64,000 nt of DNA from 2-02-FULL-45-10 sp964478235 (lineage in GTDB: Bacteria > Patescibacteriota > Patescibacteriia > Magasanikbacterales > GWA2-37-8): contig CAYZGX010000001.1 in the NCBI GenBank assembly GCA_964478235.1, positions 124,001-188,000 on the forward strand. The letters are read 5' to 3'. Both the position numbers and the translations under genes were made by a program. This document shows positions 1 through 9,074 of this stretch, one piece after another (within the stretch, counting starts at the first letter, position 1; each line of letters opens with the position of its first letter). The notes under the pieces were generated by a model, which was not told where the DNA came from, made no database searches, and saw nothing but the letters and a program-made list of their open reading frames with translations.

Positions 1-653
1 TCAGCACTTTCTGCCATTCGTCCTTTGCCTTCAGTGAGCGCCTGATACGCAAGCAACGTTCTCTCCCAATTCTTATTTCTATCCATGCCATACAATCGCC
101 CCATAATGGTGGCGATTTTTTCTGTACCATACAAATGACCTTGAAGATCTTTCAAAAAATGAAGGGCATCGTGCTGGCCGGAATCTCGCCCGTCGGTAAA
201 CAGGTGAAGAAATATTTTTTCCACCCCTTCTTGGTGACACAAATCCAAAAGCGCATACAAATGTTCTGGGTTGGAATGAGCGCTGTTGTGGTTGGACAAG
301 AGCCCCATCAGATGAACCGCCCCACCTTCTTCTTTGGTTTGAAGGAGAGTTTGGCGCAAAACATCATTTTTGAAAAATGTCCCGTCACTAATCGCGTCAG
401 ATACATATTGCGCATCTTGTTTGACCACTCGACCAGCTCCGATATTTAAATGTCCAGCTTCGCTGTTGCCTTCCTGTCCCTTAAACAAACCAACGGACAC
501 ACCGCTCGCCTGAAGCTCAGCATGAGCAAACGTACTAAGTAACGAAAAATAATGCGGAGCGGTCGCCGACGTCATTGGGTTACTATGGACATCTTCACGC
601 GCTATCCCCCATCCATCGAGGATAACCAAGACTGTAGTTCGTTTACTTGTCAT
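1..653 (-). CDS. gpmI: 2,3-bisphosphoglycerate-independent phosphoglycerate mutase (partial)
   Basis: Interconverts 3- and 2-phosphoglycerate in lower glycolysis (cytoplasm, Mn-dependent family). Only the N-terminal 217 residues are present; the gene runs off the window start. Translating the minus strand from the ATG at 653 gives the alkaline-phosphatase-fold start VLVILDGWG, the catalytic serine motif as NSEAGH (usually NSEVGH), HLFTDGRDS and GRLYGMDRNKNWERT. It lies 14 nt behind eno, the next glycolytic step, so the two are surely cotranscribed. Family assignment is firm. Confidence 0.95.
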   Translation of the reverse strand, partial: MTSKRTTVLVILDGWGIAREDVHSNPMTSATAPHYFSLLSTFAHAELQASGVSVGLFKGQEGNSEAGHLNIGAGRVVKQDAQYVSDAISDGTFFKNDVLRQTLLQTKEEGGAVHLMGLLSNHNSAHSNPEHLYALLDLCHQEGVEKIFLHLFTDGRDSGQHDALHFLKDLQGHLYGTEKIATIMGRLYGMDRNKNWERTLLAYQALTEGKGRMAESA

Positions 654-667
654 ACCTCAAGACAAAG

Positions 668-1915
668 CTACAACCCCAACTCAAGCTCAATTTCCATAAG
701 ACGGTTGTATTTTTCCACACGCTCCGAGCGAGACATTGAGCCGGTTTTGATAAATTCAGAATTAACCGCTACAGCAAGATCGGCAATAAACGTATCGGAC
801 GTTTCACCACTGCGATGCGACACACTTGTTTGATAGCCATTTTCTTTGGCCATCAAAATAGTATCGATCGTTTCAGATAATGTTCCAATCTGATTAACTT
901 TAATCAAAATAGCATTAGCGACACCCTCTTTGATACCACGCTCTAAGCGTTCTTTGTTGGTAACAAATAAATCATCACCGACAACACTTATTTTCTTACC
1001 AAGTTCTTTGGTAAAGGTTTGCCAGTTTTCCCAATCATCTTCAGCCAACGGATCTTCGATAGAGATCAAAGGATATTTTTTGACCCATTGTGCCATTGTC
1101 GTAATCATTTTAGCTGGGCGCCAACCTTGTTTTGGCCCAACAAAATAGTAAACACCGTGGCGGTGGAATTCAGAGGCAGCCACATCAAGCCCGAGGAACA
1201 CATGCTTGCCAGGTTCCCAGCCAGTGTATCTAATTGCTTCCATAATAAGCTGAAGGGCGCGTTCATTGTTCAATAGCGCTGGTGCAAAACCACCCTCATC
1301 ACCCACCGAGGTGGCGTAACCTTTTTGACTCAAAATATTAGCGAGCGCATGAAAAATCTGCGACCCCATGCGAACTCGCTCACGAAACAATTTATGACGA
1401 GGAATAATCATGAACTCCTGAATAGACAAACCATTATCAGCGTGGCGACCACCATTCAAAATATTCATCGTAGCAATCGGCATACGGTAGCCTCGCTCCG
1501 GGATCTTGTAGACATGGCGAATATACTGATAGAGCGGAATACCAAGCGCTAAAGCGCCAGCCCGAGCAGCTGCCAAAGACACTGCCAAGATAGCATTAGC
1601 CCCTAATTTGCTTTTATTTGGCGTGCCATCAAGCTCAAGCATTCGGGTATCAATCGCCCGAATCTTATCAATTGACATGCCTTTTAAAGCCGGAGCAATG
1701 ATCGTATTCACATTGGTGACAGCCTTAAGCACACCCTTACCACCATAGCGCTTACCCCCATCACGAAGCTCAATTGCCTCATGAGTACCGGTGGATGCTC
1801 CTGACGGAACTTTCGCCGAAGCAGTAATACCATTATCTAACGTGATTTTCGCTTCTACCGTGGGATTACCACGAGAATCAAGCACCTCCCGGGCTAGAAT
1901 CGACTTAATTTTCAT
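668..1915 (-). CDS. eno: enolase
   Basis: Dehydrates 2-phosphoglycerate to phosphoenolpyruvate. The 415 residues are normal for a bacterial enolase. Visible are the N-terminal VLDSRGNPTVE, the GDEGGFAP loop, metal ligands around SIEDPL and GDDLFVTN, the signature LIKVNQIGTLSET and SHRSGETSD. I start at ATG 1915 (MKIKSILARE); the frame stays open 32 codons further upstream, but that extension is not enolase-like and crosses a terminator hairpin. It heads an eno-gpmI pair downstream of pgk, giving consecutive glycolytic steps. Confidence 0.97.
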   Translation of the reverse strand: MKIKSILAREVLDSRGNPTVEAKITLDNGITASAKVPSGASTGTHEAIELRDGGKRYGGKGVLKAVTNVNTIIAPALKGMSIDKIRAIDTRMLELDGTPNKSKLGANAILAVSLAAARAGALALGIPLYQYIRHVYKIPERGYRMPIATMNILNGGRHADNGLSIQEFMIIPRHKLFRERVRMGSQIFHALANILSQKGYATSVGDEGGFAPALLNNERALQLIMEAIRYTGWEPGKHVFLGLDVAASEFHRHGVYYFVGPKQGWRPAKMITTMAQWVKKYPLISIEDPLAEDDWENWQTFTKELGKKISVVGDDLFVTNKERLERGIKEGVANAILIKVNQIGTLSETIDTILMAKENGYQTSVSHRSGETSDTFIADLAVAVNSEFIKTGSMSRSERVEKYNRLMEIELELGL

Positions 1916-1965
1916 AGAGAAAAGATTAACAATACTAGGCGGTAGTATAACATAGGAGCGACGAA

Positions 1966-1994
1966 CAAAAAAGAGCCCGTCAAGGCTCTTTTTA
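1966..1994 (-). terminator. Intrinsic terminator behind the SIMPL gene
   Basis: A 7-bp stem (1971-1977 with 1984-1990, AAGAGCC/GGCTCTT) has A/T runs on both sides. It lies 10 nt past the SIMPL stop and upstream of eno, so it can end the SIMPL transcript. eno must then have its own promoter or rely on read-through. Confidence 0.75.
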
Positions 1995-2004
1995 GAAGTA
2001 TTTT

Positions 2005-2859
2005 TTACCAACGTTTTGAAGAATAAATCTTGTAGGTAACACTGACATTCATACCAATATCGTTGCTCCCCGAGGCAATAGTTGGGGCTGCCCCACCAAG
2101 ACCTTCTTTCATATCATACGAAGCACGAGCGTAGACTGGGTATGAATCCTGGGCATCATAGTCACCGTAGGCAACAACCTCACCTAATACCACACCGAGC
2201 GACCGAGATAACTTGAGTGCTTTCATTTTTGCCTCTTCAAGCGCTTTGGCGCGAGCCATATCCTTCAAATTTTCTGGATCATCAATAGTGAAGCTAAGAC
2301 CACTCACCTGATTAGCGTTATATTTACCAGCCAAACCAAGAATATCGCTAATTTTTGATAAATCGCGAATTTTAATAGCTACATTACTCGTCACGCGATA
2401 GCCCTTGAGCGATTGACCTCGTTCTGGAGTATAGTCGTATTCAGGATAAATAGAATAGTCGCTTTGCAAATCAGTGTCGGCAATAGACATTTTCTTGAGG
2501 TCGGCAATAATTTGATTCATCACCTTAGCATTGTCAGCTTGTGCTTTGGAAACATCTTTATCAACAGTGCTATAGCCAATAGTGGTCATGGCAATATCAT
2601 TTTTAGCGTTCACTTTGCCAAAACCAGTAACTGTAATGGTGCGCTCCATTTGATCAGCCATACCAATTGTATGGTATTTCTTAATGTTATTGCGCATTAA
2701 CGTACCCAAATATAATGTTGCGTAAACCAAAAAGACTGCACCCAAAACATACATGATTTTTTTACCAAAATCATCGTGATGATGTGGTGGAGCAGAAACT
2801 TCCGACGAACGAGTAACGCTCGTTGTTGGGGGCATGGCTAATTTTTTGAGAGTTGGCAT
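2005..2859 (-). CDS. SIMPL-domain (DUF541) membrane-anchored protein
   Basis: Member of the SIMPL/DUF541 family, whose biochemical role is unsettled (bacterial members form oligomers at the envelope). The 284 residues have a basic N-terminus, one transmembrane helix around residues 35-55 (YVLGAVFLVYATLYLGTLM) and an extracytoplasmic SIMPL domain starting at the ITVTGFGKV motif. The start at 2859 is supported by a GGAGG seven nucleotides upstream, one of few clear ribosome sites in this window. It sits between pgk and eno; no functional link to glycolysis can be inferred. Confidence 0.85.
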   Translation of the reverse strand: MPTLKKLAMPPTTSVTRSSEVSAPPHHHDDFGKKIMYVLGAVFLVYATLYLGTLMRNNIKKYHTIGMADQMERTITVTGFGKVNAKNDIAMTTIGYSTVDKDVSKAQADNAKVMNQIIADLKKMSIADTDLQSDYSIYPEYDYTPERGQSLKGYRVTSNVAIKIRDLSKISDILGLAGKYNANQVSGLSFTIDDPENLKDMARAKALEEAKMKALKLSRSLGVVLGEVVAYGDYDAQDSYPVYARASYDMKEGLGGAAPTIASGSNDIGMNVSVTYKIYSSKRW

Positions 2860-2876
2860 ACGTATTCCTCCATGTA

Positions 2877-2894
2877 ACTACCTTAGAAGGTAGT
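2877..2894 (-). promoter_or_regulatory. Palindrome in the pgk-SIMPL gap
   Basis: ACTACCTT-AG-AAGGTAGT is a perfect inverted repeat just upstream of the GGAGG of the SIMPL gene. No T-run follows it, so it is more likely a leader hairpin or protein site than a terminator. A TATAAT-like hexamer lies at 2932-2927 over the end of pgk. Confidence 0.4.
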
Positions 2895-2927
2895 ATACTT
2901 TTAAAAAATATAATAAATCTATATACA

Positions 2928-4100
2928 TTATAGCACACCAGGCAACTTCTTACCACTTAAAAATTCAAGCATCGCTCCCCCGCCAGTTGATACCAAATCA
3001 ATACTCGACAACAAACCAAGTTGCTGCACCAATTCAACTGTTTCACCACCACCAACCACACCAACCGCTCGCCCCTTGGAGCGTGCCGCAAAAAGGCAAG
3101 CCAAGGCTTTAGTCCCATATCCATACTGCTTCACCTCGAATTTACCCATTGCTCCATTCCACACGAGCATTTGAGCTTTTTTAATATACCGAGCAAACAA
3201 AGTGACCGAAGCTGGGCCAATATCATAAATCGCCTGATTTTTGGCCAAAGCTAGCTTCTGAACAAGTGGTACAGCATAGGCTTTTTTACCTTTTTCATCA
3301 CCAATAATCACATCTACCGGCATAATCACCTTTTTATTGGCGCAATACTTAATAATATCTTTTTTAAAATCTTTACCGATAAGTGAAGCACCAACTCCGT
3401 GTCCAGTCGCCCACAAATAGGTATTCACCAAACCACCGCCGAGCAAAATATAATCAGCTTTTTTGAGCAAATGTTTCAATACTGGAATTTTGGTGTCCAC
3501 CTTGGCTCCACCAAGCACCACCACCAACGGGCGTTTTGGCTTACCCATAACCTTGGACAACACGTTTATTTCTTCTTCTAATAAAAGGCCGGCATAGCTT
3601 GGTAAATATTTTTGTACCCCCGTCACCGACGCCGACGAACGATGTGCCACCGCGAAACCGTCAAGCACATACATATCCCCCAAATGAGCAAGCAGTTTGG
3701 CTAGTCTGCCAGTATTTTTTTCTTCATCAGCATGAAAACGAATATTTTCGAGTAATAAAACACCGTGCCGTTTCAAGCGATCAACCGCTTTTTGCACTAG
3801 AGCGGTATCTTTTGGTTTGATGAGCGGAACAACCGGAATACTGCAGCCAAGCATTTTTTCAACATAACGAGCTACCGGTTTCAAACTAAGCGCTGATGTT
3901 GGCTTAATTGGCCGACCAAGATGACTCATCAACACAACCTTAGCTCCTTTATTTTGCAGCCAACGAATTGTGGCTAGACTACGAATAATTTTAAAATCAT
4001 CTACCACTCGTCCGTTTTTCAAAGGCACGTTCCAGTCGACACGAACCAAAACAACCTTATCGGTAAGGTGTTTAACAGAAGTAATTGGCGCGAGTGACAT
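2928..4100 (-). CDS. pgk: phosphoglycerate kinase
   Basis: Makes ATP from 1,3-bisphosphoglycerate, a main ATP source in a fermentative cell. The 390 residues match the family length. Motifs: VRVDWNVPL at the N-terminus (usually RVDFNVP), LMSHLGRP, LLENIRFH, VLGGAKVDTKI, GGGLVNTYL and the C-terminal VVGGGETVE with DLVSTGGGAMLEFL. The start at 4100 has no evident Shine-Dalgarno and lies directly after the T-run of a hairpin (4101-4130). Confidence 0.97.
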   Translation of the reverse strand: MSLAPITSVKHLTDKVVLVRVDWNVPLKNGRVVDDFKIIRSLATIRWLQNKGAKVVLMSHLGRPIKPTSALSLKPVARYVEKMLGCSIPVVPLIKPKDTALVQKAVDRLKRHGVLLLENIRFHADEEKNTGRLAKLLAHLGDMYVLDGFAVAHRSSASVTGVQKYLPSYAGLLLEEEINVLSKVMGKPKRPLVVVLGGAKVDTKIPVLKHLLKKADYILLGGGLVNTYLWATGHGVGASLIGKDFKKDIIKYCANKKVIMPVDVIIGDEKGKKAYAVPLVQKLALAKNQAIYDIGPASVTLFARYIKKAQMLVWNGAMGKFEVKQYGYGTKALACLFAARSKGRAVGVVGGGETVELVQQLGLLSSIDLVSTGGGAMLEFLSGKKLPGVL

Positions 4101-4155
4101 AAAAAATCACAGAAAAATAAATCTGTGATTATAGTATAGCACATTTTTTGGCTGA
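4101..4155 (-). promoter_or_regulatory. pgk promoter overlapping a terminator hairpin
   Basis: On the minus strand a -10 TATACT (4138-4133, overlapping a TATAAT at 4133-4128) is followed by the hairpin AATCACAG/CTGTGATT (4130-4123 with 4112-4105) and a T-run that touches the pgk start codon. The best -35 is weak (ATGTCA). The hairpin can terminate read-through from the carboxypeptidase gene, whereas transcripts started from this -10 would begin inside its 5' arm. Confidence 0.6.
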
Positions 4156-4160
4156 TGACA

Positions 4161-5180
4161 TTATGGAGCACTCGCTGAAACTGCTTCGATCGCTGGCCAT
4201 TGATAATTAGCGATCACCCAGGTAGCTAAATCGCGAGCTTCAGCAAACCGAAGTTCATTGCTCGACGCTCCCATCACCACCACTCGAACCATTTCACCAT
4301 GCTTACCAGCCAGGCGCACCACAAAATTATAACCAGAGTCGGTGATAAAACCAGTTTTCCCCACCATAATTGTCTTATCAAACGTATTAGGTATCCAATT
4401 GGTGAGGAGCCAGTTCGTTGACCAAACACGATGAGTATTTTTACTATTAAGTGGGTGGGCAATATATTCACCCTGCCCCAATGTTTTACTAATTTTTTGA
4501 TTCTCCAAAGCAAACTTAAGAAGCTTAGCTACATCAATCGCTGACCCCATATTACGCCCATCCAAACCTGTTGGCTCAACAAAGCGCATCGTATACACCC
4601 CCAGCTCTTGAGCTTTAGTGTTCATCCGCGCCACAAACTGCTCTTCAGTGAGGCCGGTAGCGCGCACCAAAGCGTTAATCGCCGAATTAGACGAATTGAT
4701 CAATGCCATATTCCACAACGCTTCCAGTGGATAGCTTTCTCCTACTTCCAAATGTCTGTCTTCTTCAATATCGGTTTCAAGCAAAACAGTGGTCGAAGTA
4801 AAACGAGGAAGAACTTCCACCAACACGAGCGCTGACATTAATTTAGTAATACTCGCAAGCGAACGAATATCCCCACTATTTTTCTTAAATAAAATCGCGT
4901 TGGTGCGATCGTCAACTACCAAAGCCGATTCAGCTGTGAGTGCTTGTGTAAACGTTGCCGCTTGTCGCATGGTTGGAATAACCGGGCGACTAATTGGGAA
5001 CAAACGAGCACGTTCGGATCCAATCGTGGCGACAATGCGATCTTCTGACAATGGTAAACGATCAACCAACGGAGACACTTCATCATGCGTCACCAAAACT
5101 GATCCCAAAAGCAAACCAGTCACACCGAGAAGCATGACCCCAAATGAAGATACAAAATCAATCGTTCGTTTAGACCACAT
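4161..5180 (-). CDS. D-alanyl-D-alanine carboxypeptidase (peptidase S11, DacA-like)
   Basis: Trims the terminal D-Ala from peptidoglycan stem peptides outside the membrane. The 339 residues begin with an N-terminal hydrophobic helix (about residues 10-28), then the three penicillin-binding motifs: SxxK as SITK, SxN as SSN, and KTG in VGKTGFITDSG. No C-terminal amphipathic anchor domain is obvious, so the N-terminal helix probably holds it. It follows scpB by 6 nt in an aspS-scpA-scpB-dac operon. The family is firm; the exact substrate range is not known. Confidence 0.9.
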   Translation of the reverse strand: MWSKRTIDFVSSFGVMLLGVTGLLLGSVLVTHDEVSPLVDRLPLSEDRIVATIGSERARLFPISRPVIPTMRQAATFTQALTAESALVVDDRTNAILFKKNSGDIRSLASITKLMSALVLVEVLPRFTSTTVLLETDIEEDRHLEVGESYPLEALWNMALINSSNSAINALVRATGLTEEQFVARMNTKAQELGVYTMRFVEPTGLDGRNMGSAIDVAKLLKFALENQKISKTLGQGEYIAHPLNSKNTHRVWSTNWLLTNWIPNTFDKTIMVGKTGFITDSGYNFVVRLAGKHGEMVRVVVMGASSNELRFAEARDLATWVIANYQWPAIEAVSASAP

Positions 5181-5186
5181 ACCGCT

Positions 5187-5732
5187 TTACGGAGAAATTT
5201 CCGGAGTAATCAGCGCGTTCGTAATATATCCATGCTGATGAAGTTCAGCGTAATCGGGCAATTCAGTGATAGAACTCAAGCCAAGATGACGAACATAATC
5301 CATAGTTACTTCAAATGTTGGCAAAAGCCCGTCACCTTCATTTTCTTTTACCAGCCCACGCATCATTAAATTACGTAAAATAAGACTACAATTGACCCCG
5401 CGCAATTGTTCTAACTCTGGCTTGGTAATCGGCCCACAGTATGAAATAACCGTCAGTGTTTCGAGTTGAGCTTTAGTAAGCTCGCCCGAGATTTCGGCTT
5501 TTACAAATTTTTCAGTCACTGCGGTGTTGTCAGGATTGGAGACCATTTGCCAGTCAGAGCCATTCTGAAGGAGGACAATTCCCGCCTCAGGCCCGCTGTA
5601 GCGCACTTTAAGCTCTTGGAGGGCAGAATGTACCGCCGCCTCATCAGCTTGCACCACCTTGGCCATTTTTGAAGCAGCCAAAGGCTTTGAAGCGACAAAC
5701 AAAATAGATTCTAATTGAGAAGCTAAAAACAT
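5187..5732 (-). CDS. scpB: segregation and condensation protein B
   Basis: Winged-helix kleisin partner of the SMC condensin that organises the chromosome. The 181 residues start with the typical LESILFVASKPL, continue through the tandem winged helices and include LTKAQLETLTVISYCGPITKPELEQLRG, characteristic of ScpB. It sits 6 nt after scpA. SMC itself is not in the window. Confidence 0.93.
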   Translation of the reverse strand: MFLASQLESILFVASKPLAASKMAKVVQADEAAVHSALQELKVRYSGPEAGIVLLQNGSDWQMVSNPDNTAVTEKFVKAEISGELTKAQLETLTVISYCGPITKPELEQLRGVNCSLILRNLMMRGLVKENEGDGLLPTFEVTMDYVRHLGLSSITELPDYAELHQHGYITNALITPEISP

Positions 5733-5738
5733 ACCATT

Positions 5739-6431
5739 TTAAGAAGTTTTGAGAACAAAATTTTCAAATGCACTAGATTGCTCCACCGTAACACTGTCTG
5801 ACTTTACCAATTCAAGAATAGCCAGAAAACTAACAATCACTTCAGTTCGACTAGTCGCATTTTTTATAATATCAGAAAAATCTAATCGCTTCAGAGTGTT
5901 GAGCATATGAGTGAGCGATTGAATTTTTTGCTTAACAGATAGTGTACGGTCAATCGACACTTGTGGCAAGGGGGCAACAGGCTTCAGGCGCTTCAATAAA
6001 CTCAATAACGAATCTTTGAGGTGACCACTTGTAGCGTTGAGTGGCAACAAAAATCCTTCCACTGGGGTCGGTGGCTCAATACGGCCATAGGCCACCCGAT
6101 TTTCTTGCCACATTTTTTCCACCAATTTGCTCGCATCAGCATAACGCTTATACAACTTCAGCTGATCAGCCAATGTCGGACCCTCATCTTCTTTTGGTAA
6201 TAAATATGGCAGTAAATATTTTGATTTCAAAAAAACCAATTTACTTGCCACCACCAAAAAGTCAGCCAGCTCTTCTGGATTTTTTTCTTCTAATGTTTGT
6301 AGGTAACTAAAAAACTGCTCAGTCACCGTGGATAAGCTCACATCAGTGATTGTCATCTCCTCCCCTTCAATGAGCTGAAGAAGTAAATCGAGCGGACCTT
6401 GAAATTGTTCGAGCTTGGTCTCGGCCGCCAT
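5739..6431 (-). CDS. scpA: segregation and condensation protein A (kleisin)
   Basis: Kleisin subunit bridging SMC heads. The 230 residues carry the N-terminal signature FQGPLDLLLQLIEGEEM and the helix ELADFLVVASKLVFLKSKYLLP that binds the SMC neck; a winged-helix end binds the SMC cap. Spaced 6 nt before scpB and 8 nt after aspS, it is in a single operon with both. Confidence 0.93.
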   Translation of the reverse strand: MAAETKLEQFQGPLDLLLQLIEGEEMTITDVSLSTVTEQFFSYLQTLEEKNPEELADFLVVASKLVFLKSKYLLPYLLPKEDEGPTLADQLKLYKRYADASKLVEKMWQENRVAYGRIEPPTPVEGFLLPLNATSGHLKDSLLSLLKRLKPVAPLPQVSIDRTLSVKQKIQSLTHMLNTLKRLDFSDIIKNATSRTEVIVSFLAILELVKSDSVTVEQSSAFENFVLKTS

Positions 6432-6439
6432 AGGCGAAA

Positions 6440-7846
6440 TTATTTTTTGCCAGCCAATTTGATATGCACTTCATTCAAAGCCTTCTCCGGCATTGGCGAT
6501 GGAGCATTCATGAGTAAATCGCGAGCATCCCCAGTCTTAGGGAAAGCAATGACTTCGCGGATATTAGGTTCGTTCGCCAAAATAGCCACCACGCGATCAA
6601 TACCAAGAGCGATACCGCCATGAGGTGGTGCACCAAAATCAAAAGCTTCGAGCATGTGGCCAAATTGACTAGTAATTTGTTCATCGGTAAAACCCATTAT
6701 TTCAAACACTTTTCGCAAAGCGCTCGCCTGATGATTGCGAATACTGCCACCACCAGCTTCAAAACCGTTGAGGGCAATATCATATTGCGTAGTGAGAATA
6801 TCGCCGATATTTTCTTTGTTCATTAACCATTCTTGATGCTCCGGCTTTGGGCTAGAAAACGGGTTGTGACTAAATGTCCAACCGCCTTCTTCGGTTTTTT
6901 CAAAAAATGGAAAATCAAGCACCCAGCAAAAAGCTAAAAGATTTGGATCGTTTTTGTCTTCACGTAAATCAGGTTTATCATTACCATATTTACTCATCGC
7001 TTCCTGATACGATAATCGTGGAAATGGCACTTGTTGGATACGTTTGTGTGGAGTAACTGTTTCCACCAACTTAATCAGCATTGCCTCAAGCGTCTGGAGC
7101 ACATCTTCGCGTTCTACAAACGACATTTCCATATCCAACTGAGTAAACTCTGGCTGACGATCACCACGCTGATCTTCATCACGGAAACAGCGAGCAACTT
7201 GGAAGTACTTCTCTACCCCACCGACCATAAGCAGCTGCTTAAACTGCTGCGGCGATTGCGGAAGAACGTAGAAATTACCGGCATGAATACGGCTTGGCAC
7301 CAAAAATTCACGGGCCCCTTCTGGAGTACCTTTAGTAAGACACGGTGTTTCTACTTCCCAAAAACCCTGCTTTGATAAGTAATTACGGAAAAACAAATTA
7401 ACCTCATGGCGAAGCTTAATAGTATTTTTTACCCGATCAGTGCGCATATCCAAATAACGATGCTTCAGACGCAGCTCTTCGCTAACTGGACGAGAATCTT
7501 TGTCCACTTCAAATGGTGGAGTCAGAGCGGTGTTAAGAACGACCAGCTCTTTAATCAAAATTTCCACGAGCCCGGTTGGCATATCTGGATTTTTTTGCTT
7601 TTCACCACGTTCTTGAACAATGCCGGTGACCGACAAGACCCATTCTGGACGCACATCCTTAAGACGATCTACCGAAGCTGGATCCATCTGACTTGGCACA
7701 CCAACAGCCTGCACAATGCCTTCGCGATCACGGATATCTAAAAAGACGATTTTACCCATATTTCGGCGGGCATTAACCCAGCCTTTGATAGTAACTTGTT
7801 CCCCTACCTTTGAAACGGTTTCAACCGATAAAATGCGAGTTTGCAT
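6440..7846 (-). CDS. aspS: aspartyl-tRNA synthetase, compact form lacking the GAD domain
   Basis: Charges tRNA-Asp. It has an N-terminal OB-fold anticodon domain (about 1-105), then a class II core with motif 1, the bacterial SPQQFKQLLMVGG, motif 2 in FRDEDQRGDRQPEF and motif 3 in GIALGIDR. At 468 residues it is some 120 shorter than usual bacterial AspRS (about 590). The missing part is the GAD domain normally inserted between motifs 2 and 3: the chain passes from KYGNDKPDLR directly to the LDFPFF segment near residue 295. Whether it also charges tRNA-Asn cannot be told from sequence. Start ATG 7846. Confidence 0.95.
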   Translation of the reverse strand: MQTRILSVETVSKVGEQVTIKGWVNARRNMGKIVFLDIRDREGIVQAVGVPSQMDPASVDRLKDVRPEWVLSVTGIVQERGEKQKNPDMPTGLVEILIKELVVLNTALTPPFEVDKDSRPVSEELRLKHRYLDMRTDRVKNTIKLRHEVNLFFRNYLSKQGFWEVETPCLTKGTPEGAREFLVPSRIHAGNFYVLPQSPQQFKQLLMVGGVEKYFQVARCFRDEDQRGDRQPEFTQLDMEMSFVEREDVLQTLEAMLIKLVETVTPHKRIQQVPFPRLSYQEAMSKYGNDKPDLREDKNDPNLLAFCWVLDFPFFEKTEEGGWTFSHNPFSSPKPEHQEWLMNKENIGDILTTQYDIALNGFEAGGGSIRNHQASALRKVFEIMGFTDEQITSQFGHMLEAFDFGAPPHGGIALGIDRVVAILANEPNIREVIAFPKTGDARDLLMNAPSPMPEKALNEVHIKLAGKK

Positions 7847-7849
7847 AAC

Positions 7850-7904
7850 AAAAAAGAGAAGTAAAAACTTCCCTCATTGTAACAAAACTACCCTAAAAAG
7901 GCAA
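7850..7904 (-). promoter_or_regulatory. aspS promoter with overlapping terminator
   Basis: Minus strand TTGCCT (7904-7899), 17-bp spacer, TACAAT (7881-7876). The predicted start (about 7869) falls inside the 5' arm of an imperfect hairpin (7875-7868 with 7861-7854) followed by a T-run, which can terminate the upstream lipoprotein/CAP transcript. Confidence 0.7.
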
Positions 7905-7916
7905 TGATTGCGGGGT

Positions 7917-9068
7917 TTAGCTCCACCACAGCCAAGTAATCAGGCTAAGGAGCATCAATGTTTGAGCGGTAATATGATGGTGTTGGCGCCGAATTTCAAT
8001 AGTAATATTCAAAACCAGAGCTACAGCAAATAAGATCATAAAGCTCAAAAAAATAGTCTGCGAGGCGTTCACCATCTCTCCAAATGGCTTAAACCACGCT
8101 TTAGCTTGGCTATACTGCGCGGTAACTGGTGACGGAGTAGCTGGTTTCACGTTAAACCAATCAACAGACAAAACAGTCTGATGACCAAACGAATCAATGA
8201 GTGTAAGAACTGGTAAAATAATTGGATTGAAAAACTGATCGGCTGTTCCAGGGACAGCAACACTACCAACAAACACCGAACTAGTCGGAGCTAATCTCTC
8301 CAAAACAATACTATCCTTACCGATCTGCAAAGAGGCTGTACGAACATCGCCAAGCACCGTCACTCGAGCCTGCAGAACAGTCCCACCATCTTTTTCGAGC
8401 CAGTACACCCACGACTGCGAAGCGTCAACGCCTGGCGGATTTTTTGAAGTAGCACTTCCCAAAACTTGCTCAGTTGGGACAGTATCGAGCGTTGGAAAAG
8501 CGCGAGCGCCAAAATGCTGAGCTGCATACACTGTCGGCTGTCCACGATAAATACCAGCTTGAAGCCCAACCCCAATTTCTGTAAAATCAGGATCTACCAA
8601 ATTGGCGTAATGTTTCGGGCTAGCTTCCCAAGCCTTCACCAATAACTGAGCATCAGAAAAACCAAGTCCCAAATTTTCACCAGCCACAGTATACGGATAA
8701 CCAGCTTTATCTAAAAAATAATGTAAATCACGCTCATACGGACCAACATGACTAAAGTACTGATACGCCGACATATCCTCCACCTTACTCTCCGCTGATG
8801 CGTTTAGCTTAGTAGCCACTGTGAGCGCCGGGATGTTATGCGCTGTTCGCATATCATTGGTGAGGGAAATAATGGCTTTGTATTGCTCACCCAGCACATC
8901 TGGATGAAGGTAGGCTTCCGACGGGATCAAAATCGCCGACAACACCACCATAACTTTTAATGTACAAAAAACGAGCGCGTAAAAGACGGCTCGTTTTGTA
9001 TGTAAAATATGGGGATGATAATTATTCTCCGCGTGCGGTATGAAAAAATGTTTCAAAGCACGACGCAT
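7917..9068 (-). CDS. CAP (SCP/PR1) domain membrane protein
   Basis: Secreted CAP-superfamily protein; bacterial members have no settled activity. The 383 residues contain an N-terminal transmembrane helix (about 28-48), a CAP domain (about 60-190) with LTNDMRTAHNIPAL, YFSHVGPY, AGENLGLGFSDA and HYANLVDPDFTEIGVG, then a beta-rich region and two C-terminal hydrophobic helices (about 335-383). It follows a lipoprotein gene by 6 nt, so two surface proteins are made together. Confidence 0.85.
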   Translation of the reverse strand: MRRALKHFFIPHAENNYHPHILHTKRAVFYALVFCTLKVMVVLSAILIPSEAYLHPDVLGEQYKAIISLTNDMRTAHNIPALTVATKLNASAESKVEDMSAYQYFSHVGPYERDLHYFLDKAGYPYTVAGENLGLGFSDAQLLVKAWEASPKHYANLVDPDFTEIGVGLQAGIYRGQPTVYAAQHFGARAFPTLDTVPTEQVLGSATSKNPPGVDASQSWVYWLEKDGGTVLQARVTVLGDVRTASLQIGKDSIVLERLAPTSSVFVGSVAVPGTADQFFNPIILPVLTLIDSFGHQTVLSVDWFNVKPATPSPVTAQYSQAKAWFKPFGEMVNASQTIFLSFMILFAVALVLNITIEIRRQHHHITAQTLMLLSLITWLWWS

Positions 9069-9074
9069 AAGAAA

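Noticed and set aside
1916..2011. N-terminal extension of enolase by 32 residues
   Set aside because: Not enolase-like and it spans the SIMPL terminator.
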